A DNA stretch of 64,000 nucleotides from Branchiostoma floridae (Eukaryota > Chordata > Leptocardii > Amphioxiformes > Branchiostomatidae). Under the pieces are notes generated by a model, which did no database searches, was not told the origin of the DNA, and saw only the letters and a list, made by a program, of their open reading frames with translations. This document shows positions 34,414 to 48,500 of this stretch, one piece after another. Positions within the stretch are counted from its first letter, which is position 1, and each line of letters starts with the position of its first letter. The position numbers and the translations under genes were made by a program. The DNA lies in NCBI RefSeq assembly GCF_000003815.2, contig NC_049979.1:15619240-15683239 (forward strand), written 5' to 3'.

Positions 34414-34806
34414 ATGGGCCAGCGCCGATCTCTTGTGGATGACATATATTTTGCAAAGTTTGCTTTGATAATAATAATAATAATATCGGGTGTATTTTGC
34501 AGCCAGTATGTACCCAAAGTGTGGGTAATGAGGCTGTTTAACGTGGTCGAGGCACCTCCTCGAGCACGGGACCCCCGTTTTGCGTCCCTCCCGGAAGACG
34601 ATTTCGTGGAAAGCTTCGTGAGGCTACAGCAATCCGGACGTCCTTGGTTGGTCCCCCATCCAAGCACTATCCGGACTTTTACGTATGTGGTCATTCCCCA
34701 ATTGTTTTCATGGTTTTCGGAGAAGTGTATTGTGGCAACAAGCAGCAAGGATCTCATCAGAAAAAAAGTATACGGCATGCTGAAACAAGCTCAAATCAGA
34801 ACTTGA
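34414..34806 (+). CDS. Doubtful 130-aa ORF
   Basis: A continuous ORF of 130 codons starts MGQRRSLVDD, includes an Ile-rich stretch encoded by an ATA repeat, then a hydrophilic part (APPRARDPRFASLPEDDFVE) and a basic C-terminus ending QAQIRT. The middle part has protein-like composition and could be a relic of a transposon gene or an isolated exon, but I recognise no family and see no flanking repeats. A chance ORF is a serious alternative. Confidence 0.15.
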   Translation: MGQRRSLVDDIYFAKFALIIIIIISGVFCSQYVPKVWVMRLFNVVEAPPRARDPRFASLPEDDFVESFVRLQQSGRPWLVPHPSTIRTFTYVVIPQLFSWFSEKCIVATSSKDLIRKKVYGMLKQAQIRT

Positions 34807-36585
34807 TAACTTCAAGATTCTAACAATTAACACAAGTCCATCATGCATATATCTGATATGTTGTGAACGCTGGGTTGTCACCTTCGCTCTATTAGTCTCA
34901 TCCTTAACCCTGGTTGTTGTATTTACTCGGTAGCCACGGAACAACAAATATTGAATTTTATTCTCATCCCAATGTGATCAAAAGCGTGCATAAACTGAAA
35001 CATGAGTGCAAAAATACTGCAAACATAACGAACCAGATAATCTGGTTACACACCCTTTAAACACAGTGAGTTTTGTTATTTCCGTTTGTTTAAACAATTC
35101 TCTGCGAATTTCTAAAACTGGCCTATGTTTCTTATTCTATCTGTTCTCCGGAAGTTGAGGAGGATCTTGTCTGTACCAGACACTGAAACAAAGGGCATAT
35201 TGTGGTACCGACTGGCAAAGCTTTGGATACAAACCAGGTGTCCGTTCTGTGGAAAGACAACATACAGTTGCCAATCTCACCACCTCTTTACTGAGTCGAC
35301 ACTACTTACATACATGTACTTTGTTTCTTTGAACCATATCCCTCACTACCATAGTGACCATACCATACCATATGTCTGAGACCTTTTATGATCTTTTATT
35401 AGCCCCCACCATGTCATGGAGACAAGATCACGACCAAATTCAATGCCCATGCTACGTATATTTTATGTACGTCCATATGTCAAAACCTTGACGATACTTT
35501 TACGAATGCAAATTGGGGACAGTCTTTGAATGATCGCGGAAGTCTCGTGCAAAGTTCAGCTCACGGTTTAATGATAGAAAAAGGCTGTCGTAGATTCTTA
35601 TCAACAGTCGAGTTTGTCCTAGCCTGACTGAAAACCGCACGTCGTAAGTGTATGTGGCTGCGACTTTACTAGAATCAGTGATACTTTACAGTTTCCATGA
35701 CCACACCTTATACTATGCTATCTTCGTGCATTTATGTTTTGCCATTTACTACTAGCATGTATCGATTACGTTGGGAAGGATACAATAGACCATTAAAAAT
35801 CTTTGTACTGTTCCTGTATCATCAAGGTCCTTCAAAACCTTATCGGGACGTCATAATATATAATTATGTTTCTACAGATTGGACGTCCCGTGCACCAATC
35901 ATTGCCTCACGACAGGTTTCGTGACGACGAAGTAGTCTCGAGCCGTAACCATTGCGTCACTTTCCTTCCCGGCTTCCCTCGCGATCGAGCTTGAAGGGGG
36001 AGGGGTGCGCTGACCAGACTTGGCTCGTTCGCCAGGTCACTGAACTCCAGCGTCGTCATTCTGGTCATGACAAACTACACGTGAGCCTCACCTACACCTG
36101 TCGGACATTCTGGAAAAATCCCCAGAAGGTACAGTATCTTATGTTTTAATAAAAGCACTCCTCGGTTTGTGTACACTGAATGGTACGAGTAATATGTTTC
36201 ATACCTCATCATGGTATGTCCCTGTATATTCTCAGGTGTACGTAGACGCTGAAGAGTGATACGGTCACCCAGACGTCATAGTGATATCGGCATATTACTT
36301 TATCACACTTCCCGCTGTTCTGAGGTGACTGTTCGGCCGCCACTCCCGCTACACTAAAAATACCCGTGAGTACAATCTTGTACTGTGTAACTGTACCTCT
36401 TCCTTCTCGGGAAACCGCTACTTCCGGGATATGGGTTAGGTCCGCGTTGTCGAATTTTTTTAATAACACAATTATGATCGATTATGTCAGTTATCGTCCA
36501 AAGATATAAATAAGAAACTTTTAGACTCCATAATCCTGTTGGCATGGTTGGTGAGATTGGCTATTTTACAGAAGAGTGGACAGTA

Positions 36586-36604
36586 ATATATATATATATA
36601 TATA
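36586..36604. repeat. (TA)n microsatellite
   Basis: About nine alternating TA dinucleotides occur in intergenic sequence. Confidence 0.85.
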
Positions 36605-37409
36605 AACCGACAACACCTGGTCGTGCAACCGTAATCCCGTAATGTGTCAGCCTTAATTCTGTTCTGGTGAGATTCAGTGCGTTGACTTCCGTTCATATAA
36701 TAAAGAATAGCATGCACTTAAACCTTACGAAGATGATATTCGCATATTTCTTAAGCAAGTACGATCTAAGAGTTACTAAATACACCGATGGAATATTCCC
36801 TAAATGTAAGAGTTCTCACTGTCCATGCAGCAGGTGGCTGTTGATGCCCCCTTTACCCAGCACATGCTTAGAATACTTTATGTAGAAAGCCATTTGCAAG
36901 TTACATGCACATCTGAGCAATATTTCTTATATTCAACTGTCCGGTAAAAGAATACGATCTGTTAGATAGCTTCGACAGGCGTTTGTAGGTCATCCCCCCC
37001 AACGAAAGTGAGCAGTTCTGTCGGGAAGACAAGAAAATAATGGTTTGATATCGATTTATTGGGCAAGTAATTTACAGGCGGCCGCTGGATTCGAATAAAA
37101 TCAGCAAAATGCTCTACTACATATCACTGAAAAATACACACACCTCTCTGTTCCGTTTTCCTGCCGTTCGAGTTTTGTGCATGAGATGTGTAAAGATCGA
37201 TCTGCTGTGTAACGTTATACTTTACCAAAGTACCAATAAAAGCTGACGATACATTCTGAGACAACACAAAGACACAGATCATACGGGATAACACTACTGA
37301 CTGCGCGGCCGCTCAGTGGTTTGTACAAACGCTAAATACCTGAAATGGGTAACAGGGAAAGGGTGTCATTAGCGTCATTTCCACATCACGTAGTGGAGTT
37401 GTATTTTGC

Positions 37410-37456
37410 ACACACACAGAGAGAGAGACACACACAGACACACACAGCCACGCGCG

Positions 37457-37520
<64 letters not shown>
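37410..37520. repeat. Compound microsatellite: CA, GA, CG, CA and TA runs
   Basis: Successive blocks of CA with GA interruptions, an alternating CG block near 37452-37465, a long CA block of about 20 units and a short TA block occupy about 110 bases. The alternating purine-pyrimidine CG plus CA stretch is the kind of sequence able to adopt Z-DNA under supercoiling, which is established for such repeats in general and is inference here. Confidence 0.9.
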
Positions 37521-40500
37521 CTTACACAGATACGCACAAATAGACAAACAGACATACACATGGTATAAAAATTAAGTGCCACTGAGACGTTACATCAACT
37601 TTATGCGTCAGGTGTTTGTCGTGTGGCCATTTCACCAGATCCTTTATGCTTACCGTTAAAGTTTTCCAGACTAAAGCAACCAGGAAGAGGAAGTGTTTGT
37701 AGCTCTTCCCTCTCAAGCTTGACCGTAGTGACAGAGGTTCTAAGTACAAGTCATGATGTTATAAAGCTGAAGTGACTGTTTCCTTTTCCGGGTACCCACA
37801 GCTTGGGGTAGAGTGAGGTACTTTTGCAAGTTGATGTCTGATTTAATATTGATCACACGATGCACGATTCCGTGGAATTCCCAAAGCTACTCAAACACTG
37901 CCACCTCCGGGCGTGAACAATTATAGCCGCCAGTTCATGTCAGGTGAGCAGGCAGGTGCGCCTTCACATCGGTCCAGGAAGAGATCGCACATGAACACAG
38001 GCATAGTAGGCTAGCCAGCAGTTGAGACGGATTTGGCAGACGGTTGCGGACAGAAAGCGGGGACTACAAAGAAGAAAAGGTGGCTCAACAAAGCACTTAC
38101 AGTTGCCCAGCAGATGTCGAGGGCTAATCCACTGTCTTTTTATGGTAAAAACGTATCGAAGTGTAGAAATAATTATATAATCGAGCCGTCGTTTGGGCGA
38201 TTGAAGATTACCGTAGCTTTCGACATCGGAGTGTTTTCAACATGGTCAAGATGCTTCTTGTGAAAGGGAAGCTTTACATCATGCTGGGCATTTCTGTGAC
38301 CTACAGCGTGTCTGCCCTTTTTGTCAGCGTTGTAATATGGGTTTGTATAGTCTTCTGTCGATAACAACACCCAGGTACTGAGGAAAGGAGTCTCCCTGTC
38401 TGGTGAGTGGTATTTACCGTGGAGCTCTTGCTTGCTCTGTCCTTCCATTTCAATTAAACAGCCCCTATGACCCGGTCCCCAGGTACAGTAGTGAATCATG
38501 TCCCATATGGATACACTACTAACGATTATGCCGTGGGCTTTATAATACAGTGCATGGTGTGTTAGACGGGGTTATGTAATCAGCAATTATTTTAGCGAGC
38601 ATCAGTTTGATATTGTGTTCACTTGCTGTTTTCTGTCTGTTATCGTGTTCTGGTGATTGCCGTTTCACACGTACGGGCACAGACAATCAAGGCCAATCAT
38701 ATTCATCAGAAGAAAAACGTTCAGACGGCGAATGCATTGGCGGGCAACGCTGCGCAGTTATACACAGTATACATGTAGTTTCTAGGTCACACTGATAGAG
38801 GTACATGTACAGACATGTAGCCATGTTGAGTCATGGGTCTAGCTTGAATGTAGGTCACTCTACATTAGAAAACTACAGTTCGTAGACTACGACATGTCCT
38901 GCATTGCCATCTTACTATATTTGAGATTTACCACACAACTGTGTTTCATTGAAAAATCAACATAATACTGCTAGACTGACGCGTATTGCCTCAAGACGTG
39001 CGGAAACTAAACAAGCGAAGATCGTACCCTCTTTGGCAAAGAAAACATGGAAATTTGAGTACGTTGTAATTGTAATTGTAAAACACGTCACGTCGACTCA
39101 ACAACATCTTTTGTAGTGTGTAACACATGTTTAATAGTATGCATAGTTGTATCTTTGCGGCTGTGACTGTGTACAGGCACATGAATTAAGTGTTCTCATC
39201 AAGGTCCTTGGTCTCACATACCAGTGCTCTGATCTCGGCCGACTATAATCTTATATGCGTTTATATATGGTGCTAACCGGAGACCAGCTATCCAAAACAT
39301 GTTCCATCCTTCGCGACTTGATTGAATGTCAAAAATTAACAATTTATCTTCGCGGTCCCTTGTGTCTTGTGGAATAATAGCGCAATTATTACAATACGAT
39401 GTACATTACTCGGTGATTGTGTAAAAATAGGGCATTCAGTAAACTTACGATATTCCTCTTCTAACATCTGCTTGGCTATGTGTTAAATGTATGTGTGAAT
39501 CCTACTTCTGTGTTTCGGCGTGTGTCTGCTATCATACCTGTCATTGGTTTACCAATTTACCACGTACTCTCACGTATTCTTCATCACAGGATATGGAGAT
39601 ATTCTTCACGATGTATCTCATATCTCATAAATTGTGGTGTGATTGAATATTGATACATTTTGTCTCTGGCTAGCTATGCATTGGTTTTCTATCGTCAATA
39701 GACTCATTTCTCGCTTTTCTTGGAAACTGCCTTTAGAACTGTTCCTGTAATTCGCCCGGTTCTATTTTATCACCCGCTCACCATTCTTTCTCAGTGCCAA
39801 GCAGATATTGGGCTGCAGCATCAACGTCATCGACTATTAAAAGTTGGTGGTGCCCTGTATGTTTGTTTGATGATGTGTATATGCCATTATATTAGTCTAC
39901 GCATTACTGACTAAAAGACTAAAAGCTGGTGTAATTATTTTGTGTACATTTGCAGTACGCAAATGAGACTACGTGTGCGTAGAGTGTAGCAGACCGTGTA
40001 GAGAAATATGCAATCTTCCAAGTTAAAATATACCCACGTGCTTCGTGTTTACAGCTCCCAGACACGTACAGACAAGGCATGGCATGCTGGGGCATGAATG
40101 TTGGGGGGAGATTGCACCGGTAGCCGTCTTGAGTTTATTCTAGCATGACAAACTATGTCATGATGAGTTCAGTCCTCAAGGAGAACTGTCAACATGTTAC
40201 TGTACCGCAGTGTTTGTTTGTTTGTTTGTACGTTTTGTGTGTAAATGTTTGTGTGATTATTAAGTTTGTATGTCTTTATCAATAAGAATCATTGTGTCAT
40301 CTTTTTTTTCTATGATGGTGACTGACTAGGCTGTTCCCTCTGCCAAGATGGTTCGTCCCGACCCACAAATCAATGCAGTATTAATTCAAAGCAAACCCTA
40401 GTTCAGTTGGAATCACCCGCTGTATTCCTCTTACCTTGCAGCATTATTTCAGCAATGTCGCTGTAGCTGGGCAGAGACACCAGAATCAATAATCTCCCTT

Positions 40501-40796
40501 TTTCTCCAGAACCGTGAGTTAGAATTATGAGATTTATGAACTTCCTTTCCGCTGAAAGGTTCGGCAGGCTGGAATTTTTTAGACGATGAAGATGGATTGT
40601 CCGTCAGTCCTACTGAAAGGCTGGGAGACCTTCAAAAGATCGGAATAATGGAGAGACATGGAGTTTGAGGTAAAACGAACGAATTGCGGAGTAAGCGGGG
40701 TGCCGGGCGGCGAGGAAATTATTTGCCAGCTGCTCATCCCAGTTTTTACATGGAGGCAGGAGGCGACAGCATTAGAGAGCTGTATTGTAACCAGCC

Positions 40797-40820
40797 AAGG
40801 AGGTTGAATTCAACCTCCTT
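40797..40820. repeat. Perfect 24-bp palindrome flanked by a short direct repeat
   Basis: AAGGAGGTTGAA is followed immediately by its exact reverse complement. The palindrome is flanked on both sides by the direct repeat TTGTAACCAGCC or GTAACCAGCC, which resembles a target-site duplication around a very small foldback insertion. No gene is associated. Confidence 0.75.
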
Positions 40821-42150
40821 GTAACCAGCCCAACTTTTGCCTTCACAGTTAAATGACGGCGTCAAAACAACATTTACTTAACGTCCAGGCTTTCACTGCC
40901 TTGTCTGTTGTAGTTCTTGTGTAGGGTGAAAGTGAGAGTGGGTGCGCAACCCGAACTTTGAGGACCAAGAATCGACACGTTTCTTATATCAGTGTATGCA
41001 GCAAAGTGTAACCTGCGGCAGTCAGAAAGCTGACTTGCATGTTGACCTCTAAATCGTCGCAAGACATGTTGTCGGTGAGGATGACGTGGCATCTTTTTTT
41101 CAGTTCGATGTTGCGATGTCATTCGTCCGGTCTGCTGGCTTGACAAGCACAGATCATGACTGGAATCACTGTGTATATCTCGACAAAATGGAGGTCAAGA
41201 TTATGTATGACCCATGCTGACAAGGCCATGAATGTAAGGTCGTCTTCACTAGCTGTCAGATTAAAATACCTAACGTTACATCATTTTCGTGGTATCAGAT
41301 AACAGCCATAGTTAGTAATTGTCCCTCGATTGTCACAACGGGTCGTTTCATTTTCACATAGAGGGGCGTACTCTGAGACCCTACCTTCTCCGTTCGGACT
41401 CGTTATTTTCAAAATAGTGGATTTCTTTCCTCCAGTACACTATCTTCTTGACGTTTATGCCCGCCCATTCAGTTAAAATCCAAAATAAACCACATTCCTT
41501 GTTGTTTGATTTCCAAGGCTCTGTAATAGAATAGCCCAGATCACTGCAACAGAAAAAATATGACTCACGACCGCCGATATTTTTAGCTGGTGTCGTTGTG
41601 TAAACAAAAGACGTATCCACTGGGCTGTTTTAAGAAGGAGGAAGCAAAGAAAACGAATTTATGTATTTAATCAGTAACAAACGACCTCCTATGAGAAACT
41701 TTGGCCAGCGTCAGATATATTGGATTTGTGATAATTGCTCTGAAATGAAACTTTTAAGTAAGTGATTAAGGTTGTTTTACTGTTGATCGATATCAAGTCA
41801 CAAGTCTGTTATGTTAGTGCTTTCTGTTTGTAATGTAGAAGCGTTAGCTCCAGATCACACGTTGTTATCATTAGTCCGATCACTGGCTAGAATTTGATTA
41901 CGCTGTGGTGCAGAGGTGATAACGCTATCTCTGTTTAATAGTCATTGCTGATCTTCAACCGGACTGAGAGCTTTTCCTGTCTGCACGCTTGTATGAAAAA
42001 GATTCCACTTGGTTTGATAAATCTACAGATAATACAATGACCAGTGAGGACCTAATCATTCTTTGAACAATTTCACGGAATTTTCGTCATCCCGTTCCAA
42101 TTGACATCTTGGATTGTGAACAAAAGTAGTTTGACAGAGATGGACCGACA

Positions 42151-42538
42151 TGAGGTTGTATGGTTGTCCGGGGAACGGGACAGTGCCTGGCGGTTCTAGG
42201 TTACCCGTGTGCTCGGTGCCCCGTCCACGCCTGGCGACCGTCACATGACCCAGCGGTAGATAGTTGGTGGCACACGTCAGTTGGTCGCCTGGGCGGAAAG
42301 ACGGGCGGTGGTCCAGCAACTTACCACAAAGGTCAAAGTTCGCAAGCGGGGGTTGGATGAAAGTCCGAGGTTCAGCAGCGTGGGGTTTCAATGCTTTGTT
42401 CCTCACCCAGTTTTTATTTTCACCTGGCGAAAGGTGTGGCCAGGTTGCTCCGGTGAGACCGCTTTGTCATCTGAAGCCCTGTCGTCATCCGTTGTGACGT
42501 CAGCGCCTGGGTTCGCGGGTCTCGCCAGCCCAAACAAG
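42151..42538 (+). promoter_or_regulatory. BAHD1 promoter region with CRE and YY1-type sites
   Basis: This CpG-rich stretch immediately precedes the predicted first coding exon of BAHD1. A full cAMP-response element, TGACGTCA, lies at 42495-42502. CAAGATGGCG at 42535-42544 matches the YY1 core and overlaps the proposed start codon, an arrangement seen in many animal promoters where YY1 sits just downstream of transcription initiation. No TATA box is evident, as expected for a CpG-type promoter. Confidence 0.5.
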
Positions 42539-45500
42539 ATGGCGTCGGACGTTAGGAACGTTCCTACGCGCGTACTACAATGTGGGATAGAGGGCGATCT
42601 GCCGGAGGTGAGCCTTGTCCTGGTTGAATGTTGATGCCGAAGTGATGGCAGTGTGCCTGTGGCCTTGGCCGCATTGTGTTTTATGTGTGCTAGAACTGCG
42701 TTGCGTCAGGTAACGAGGCGAGCTGATGTGCGTGTCCCACCATTGACCAAGCGACCAGTTAGTTAGTCCCTTGTGTAAGGAGGCAGATGGTGCTGGATAC
42801 CGGTACAATGTGCACAGTGTGCATGCCTGGCGTAATCGTGCGGTAAACAAGGTTTACTGCTGTTTAGGTAACTTGCAGTCGTTGTGGTTGTTTTGTAGAT
42901 AAGGTGGGTATGTGTTGTTGTCTTGGCAGCACGATTTTAGAATCGAGGGGGTTGGACCGGAAGGTCGATTGGATGGGAGGGACCTCTCATTCTGTGAACG
43001 ACCCTCCCCCTCTCTGCGTAACTGTACGTTACCGCTACCATTAACAACGACGACATATGTTTTTATGTATCACGTATACGTTGTTTTCCGCGTTGTTTAT
43101 GATACTGGTTTTATTGATGTGCGCAGCTCCCATAGCGTCCAAAGTTAGAGTGCCCATGACCCCGTTTCGTGACCCACTATTATGATTAACTGTGTCAGTG
43201 AAAGAGCAAAAACGCCCCCAGTTCCAATCACCATTGAACCGTTCTGCTTTCGCCGTTAGACTATGCTTTATGTATCTGCCCGGATATTCTAAGCAAGGAA
43301 AGGGTGTTTAAGGAATTCTGTAGTACGTCAGTAAGAGAAAGTGTTTTAGGAAGGAAAACAGGAATCTCAGGAGGGGCATGAATAACGATAGGTACCCAGG
43401 TGTGAATGGAAAGAACGAATGAGAGAGAGAGTGAGAGAAAAGGCCGACGTGTCCCGTTTGTGTTCAACTGTTTTACACGTGCGAATTTGTATTTGTAAAT
43501 TGACATGAAGTAGACGTCACTTAAACCGCTATTTGTTCATGTGTGGTCAAATTAGGCCGTGTGCTTGGGGATTACGGTTCCTGCTGAATAAACCGGAACC
43601 GAAAAATGTGCCCGATCTCCCTTCCCATGTAACCTTTGCCCCGCCAGTAGTTCGATCTCCCCAGGCCGCCCATTGGTTAGAAGGATTTATGTCGCTTGTT
43701 CTGTTTTGTACCTGTGCAATTTGCTCTGGTACAGTTTAGTTCTAGTTACGAGGTTTCGTGACGTTACCTCTCTGTGTTTGTTTGCTTTACTGTGAGGGTT
43801 GGTCGTGTATTCTTGAAAACCAACCTCGTGTAACAATAGTACACAAGTGATCAATAAATCTCTCACTTGTGTTGTTTAGAGTACTATCAACGCCCTGTTG
43901 ACCAACTGGCGATAGTGGTCACCTGTATCGTAGGCCGTGGCAAATAGCTAGTCTATTGTGTACCTGTGGGATATACACTATTAGACCTTAAACATGCATA
44001 TCAGGGATATGTTTCGTCCGATATGCGATACCATTCCATTGGAACGATCGGGAAGACACATTCGTACACGTCACGTTCACAAAACATAGGGATGTCACAT
44101 GACACTAAAACGTTTCACCATTGGTCACTGGAAACGGTTACACGATTTCCCGCCATGAAAAACAACGACCGAGTCACACCTTGTCATTATCACATTTTGA
44201 AATTACTGGTTACGGTATTATGTCTGTTGAAAAGGCGGGGTTCGACATAGGGACAATTTCATGGTGATCTCCAAGCAGATGTTGGGAGAGAATGTAGATC
44301 GTAACGTAGTCTGTCTGTCTCAGATTATAATGCAGCCTGAGTATCACCCTGCTTTAGTTTACCGGGGCTCCCATACTCCTTGGTGAATCCTTGGTGAGGG
44401 GGAAACATGGGAGCCCCGGTAAACTAACCAGGCTAACTAGCATGTATTTGGCTCCGCAGAATACGTTACGTTCTTTTTACTTCCATCATCTGCTGGAGAT
44501 TTAATTCATTTATGTCAACAATTTCTAGATCGTTGATCGTATATTTGATTGAAGGAAATGGTTCTTGAGAGCGACAACACAGTACTTTCACTAACGCAAT
44601 AATGACGACAAGCATAGCGGTTGAGTGGTTGGAATGTCGGCAAATTAGCCCTTCCCCTTGGACGAGCCCTGAGAAGTAAACAGGAAGGATTCTACTGGCG
44701 TAGAGGCACTTCCTGCCTGGATGGGCGGAGGTAGTCTTCGAGCAGATGTTAAGATGGTGAAACGTAATGATTTTTACTGTCCTGATTTTTTTCTTCTGAT
44801 ATCCAACTATCATTAGCATTCAACGCGAGCTCCCTTGGTAGCACAAGTCAAGTTGTTCTCCAACCAGATTTTCGGATGGGAAATCGCAGCGTTTGTATAA
44901 GGGGTGCGGGTCAGAAGAAGACGGGATAGCCAGAAAACGTTACGATCCCCCTTTCAAGATGTACTTCGCCTTTGGGACTAAAACAAAACATCGTGTTCCT
45001 GTCGACAGTGTAACAGGACGTAAAGAAGAGAAAGGGCAGTGCCATGATGTTGAACAAAAAGGAAGCTAAGATAAGATAAGAAATACCGGAGAAATAGAGA
45101 AAATTTTGCATTGTTGACGGTGTTAGATTTGCCGTCTCACACGCCAGTGTCGCTAAAGGCAAGCAGACCTAAAGCCAGCAGAACGGTGAACTATGTTTGA
45201 ACCCTTCCTCACCCTTTCTAGTGGTACGAGACAAACCTATAGAAATTACATAGCTGTTGTGTCGGGATAGCAGAAGATCGCCTGGTCGTGTTTTATAGGA
45301 CACTTCTATTTGGGCTGCTATTGAACCTCTCTTAGACGATTTCATAATTTAGATTCAAAAGCCTTTGCCATTTGTGCTAATAAATATCCAAGGGGCAACA
45401 CAGCATTCTACTAGGCGTGGCCAACTTATACTATTTTCATAGTTACAATCTGAAAGACACTCCATTGTTGCAGTCGATGTTTACATAAAAACCGATAGTC

Positions 45501-48500
45501 AAAATAGTACTGAAGTTCCTGAAGAGGAAGGTGTAAAACAATACCATGCACACTTGGCTACAGTGGGTTCACATTTGTTCACTTCTCTCACGGCCAAATT
45601 GATACACTGTGTGCTTTGTTTCCACTTTGCCATTGTCATGGCTAACTGTATTTCTGTTCCACTTTCAGAAGCAAGATCTCAGCATTGCTATACTAGGAGC
45701 AAGAGTTCACGAAGAAGGCAACCGAAACGCGGACTTTAATAAGTCCGAAGAATTATTTTTCGGTTCCACTGGAGAGCTGAGCTCATGCCTTAGCGGCAAA
45801 ATGACTCCTGTTACCGCCGACGAGGGGGACCGTGGAGCACCGAAGGGTCACGTTTCCCCGCGAAGAAGCCCGAGGAACAGCCGGAGCAAGTCCGACAGAG
45901 TGGCGAAAATGTCCGAGGTCGCATCAAATGGCGGGAATAGAAACACTACTGTCAAACGATCAATGGAAAACGTTGCAGGTTTGTGCAATGGTCATCGGGA
46001 TGAGCAGCCGAGTCGGGAATTGATGGAGAACGCTAAGATCGGTTTGTCGCCCAAAACAAAAAGCGACCTGAAATTGAACGGTACGAGTCCACCATGTGCA
46101 AATCAGTGTATGTCGCTCATTAAGAGTTCTCCCGCGGAAATTTTCGTCAGTTCCTCCTGTGGGAAGAAGTGTCATGTGGAAGACAGTCGTCATGGCAATC
46201 GAACGCCGTGTTCTAACGGGATCGCGTCGTCCGTTGTGCGCGCCATCTGCTTCGAGGAGACGGACGTCAGAACAGAGGAATGTCCGGAGAGAGAAGGCAT
46301 GGCCTTGGTGACGTCCTCGGATGACGTTTCCACGGAAAAGTCAAATTTAGAGGAGAATCCTCAAGTGGAAAAGACCAACATTCCAGACCCGGACTGTCGG
46401 GAAGGTGAAGCAAATACCTCCGATGTTTCCCACGAAACTAAGATTCAACAAGGCAGCAACAGAAATAAAGGGAAGAAGAGGTCGTCTGGGGACGTCGTGT
46501 CAGTAGTTCCCAGAAAGAGAAGAATGGCGAGTATCACAGCCGAACTTAAGGTAAACCTCATGTACGAGAAGGACGATTGGAAACCACCAAAGAAACCGAG
46601 AAAAGGAAAAAACCTTTCGTCGTCCAGCAGTGATGGGGAAGTCTTTACGACTTCACCCACCGACTCTTCCAAACTGGACATGTTTGGAAATGGACAAGTG
46701 AACGGAGGATTTCCCACCGACCCGGACCAACCGCTGGATTTGTCGATGAAAAAACGACCAATCGCAGTAGCTAAGAAGGTCAAGTCCAACACAAAAGTGC
46801 CCGGGGCCACGGAGAAGAAGCAGAAATCTCGCAGCAAGTCGTTTCCACCCCAGAAGGGCAGCGGCAATGACAAGGTGTGTGGGCACACCAAGCGCATGGC
46901 CGCGCTAAACGCCCAGGCGATAATGACTGCTTACAAAACGGCAGACGACGCATCACAGACCAAAAAGAACCAGCGAGGAAAGTCTAAGAGCGGAGGAGGA
47001 CCGGCCAAAAACGGGTACAAGAGGCACCAGCATGCCACCAACTTCAGACTTCTCTGCGGAGGATTCAACAGGAATCGTACGTCACTGCTTGCGTCATCAG
47101 GACTTCCGTCCATGCACGCACGGCCCCCTGGGATCGTTAGCCCCGTACCCAGCCACCCCCAGACGCTCATGTTGACGGGGCTTGCTAACCTCAGCGCCTC
47201 GCAGATTCTCCCCAACGGCGGCATCAGCCCCACGACGACCGATAGTGCCTTCAGTAAATTCACTTCTGCCAGGCTGCATAATGGTAGGTGGGATAGTACA
47301 CAACGTAGGTGGGGATAAGATATGTCTACCTGAAGTACTTTGCAAGCAAAGGGAATGGCGAAATTGTTTTGTAGTTCTAAATAGTAAGGTATATTCTATT
47401 ACGATTGCTTGGAGTTGGATGCAAAATGGCGCAATTCGTTACCGATTTTCGTACAATGTTTGTGGGCAATGCCTTACATTTTTTTCTAAATCGCGCGTGG
47501 TGCGTCCCATATCACTCTCTTAACGAACCTACCGGCCTTGTGTATTTCACGATGCCTCGCCGAGCGTACTGTAAAGACGCACCATTCAGTTACACGTGAC
47601 CACGGCTCATAATTGGCTACTCACTCCCTTTTTGCGAAAGACGCCCGATATCTAAAACGTTGTTAATGATAATTGCCCCTTGCTCGGCCTTAGCCGTGTA
47701 ATTTATTATCATGAGCACCGGGTCTGCAAATTTAATCCATTCTCAAGGCTCGCTAGTGTTGACTATCTCATTTTGCACGAGAGCGTGGCTCCACGTGAAC
47801 GCCCGAGAGTAGCATATTGTAAAAAACAAATGGCGTTCAGTTCTTCCGTATGTCACCCTGTTGTAGCGCACATTTTTAAAATCAGCCAGTTTGCCTCACG
47901 TTGTAACCATGGTTAACTGATTGGTCTTAAGAATACAAAAATATGATTATGGTTAGTAACCTCTGACCACGCCGGGTTGACGTAGGAGACATGATTGTCA
48001 TGACCTGATTATAGCTGGATGTTGTTATATATACTGTTGTTTAGGTGTATGGTACCAGACGGCGGGGCCTTTCCACCAGCCTCTTCCCTCGGTGTTGTCG
48101 GCCCAGGTAGGCCCTTCCCCCGACAGAAAGTCTCACCCTTCTCCCGCCCTGGACACCGTGAAGGCGCACAACTACAAGTTCGCCACCAGGACCAAACGGA
48201 AGAAGTCCACCAACGGATGGAAGTGGCAGGGAGAGCCGTACGAAAAGATGGTGTTTTCGGCGGTAAGGCCATAACCTAATTTTGTGTTGCTAGTATCTGA
48301 AGTGGCGATCTCATAGGGCTTATTAAAACCGGCAGGAAATTGTCATACCTGCGTCAATCACATGATAGAACACCAAAGGCTAGTTTCAAACATGCGAAAT
48401 GCCCGCGTCACACATACCCCAGAGTTAAGAGATGTTGCAGCCATTTACACACGTTACACATCTTTGACGAATAACCTCGCTACAAACGATGTTCCACGAT

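Larger units (their letters stand above)
34807..42150. other. Gene-poor stretch with simple repeats
   Basis: No coding exon is recognised. The stretch contains an AT dinucleotide run near 36586-36604, a compound microsatellite at about 37410-37520, a 24-bp palindrome at 40797-40820 and TAACGTTA octamers at 37210 and 41271. A CpG-containing patch around 37860-38050 could be promoter-like, but no exon attaches to it. Confidence 0.4.

Noticed and set aside
37410-37582. ORFs reading through the CA/CG microsatellite
   Set aside because: They are low-complexity artefacts of the dinucleotide repeat.
44466-45162. Two adjacent minus-strand ORFs with hydrophobic segments in BAHD1 intron 1, considered as a nested membrane-protein gene
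   Set aside because: I could not join them with matching splice phases, and neither shows a known family motif. The hydrophobicity may come from base composition.
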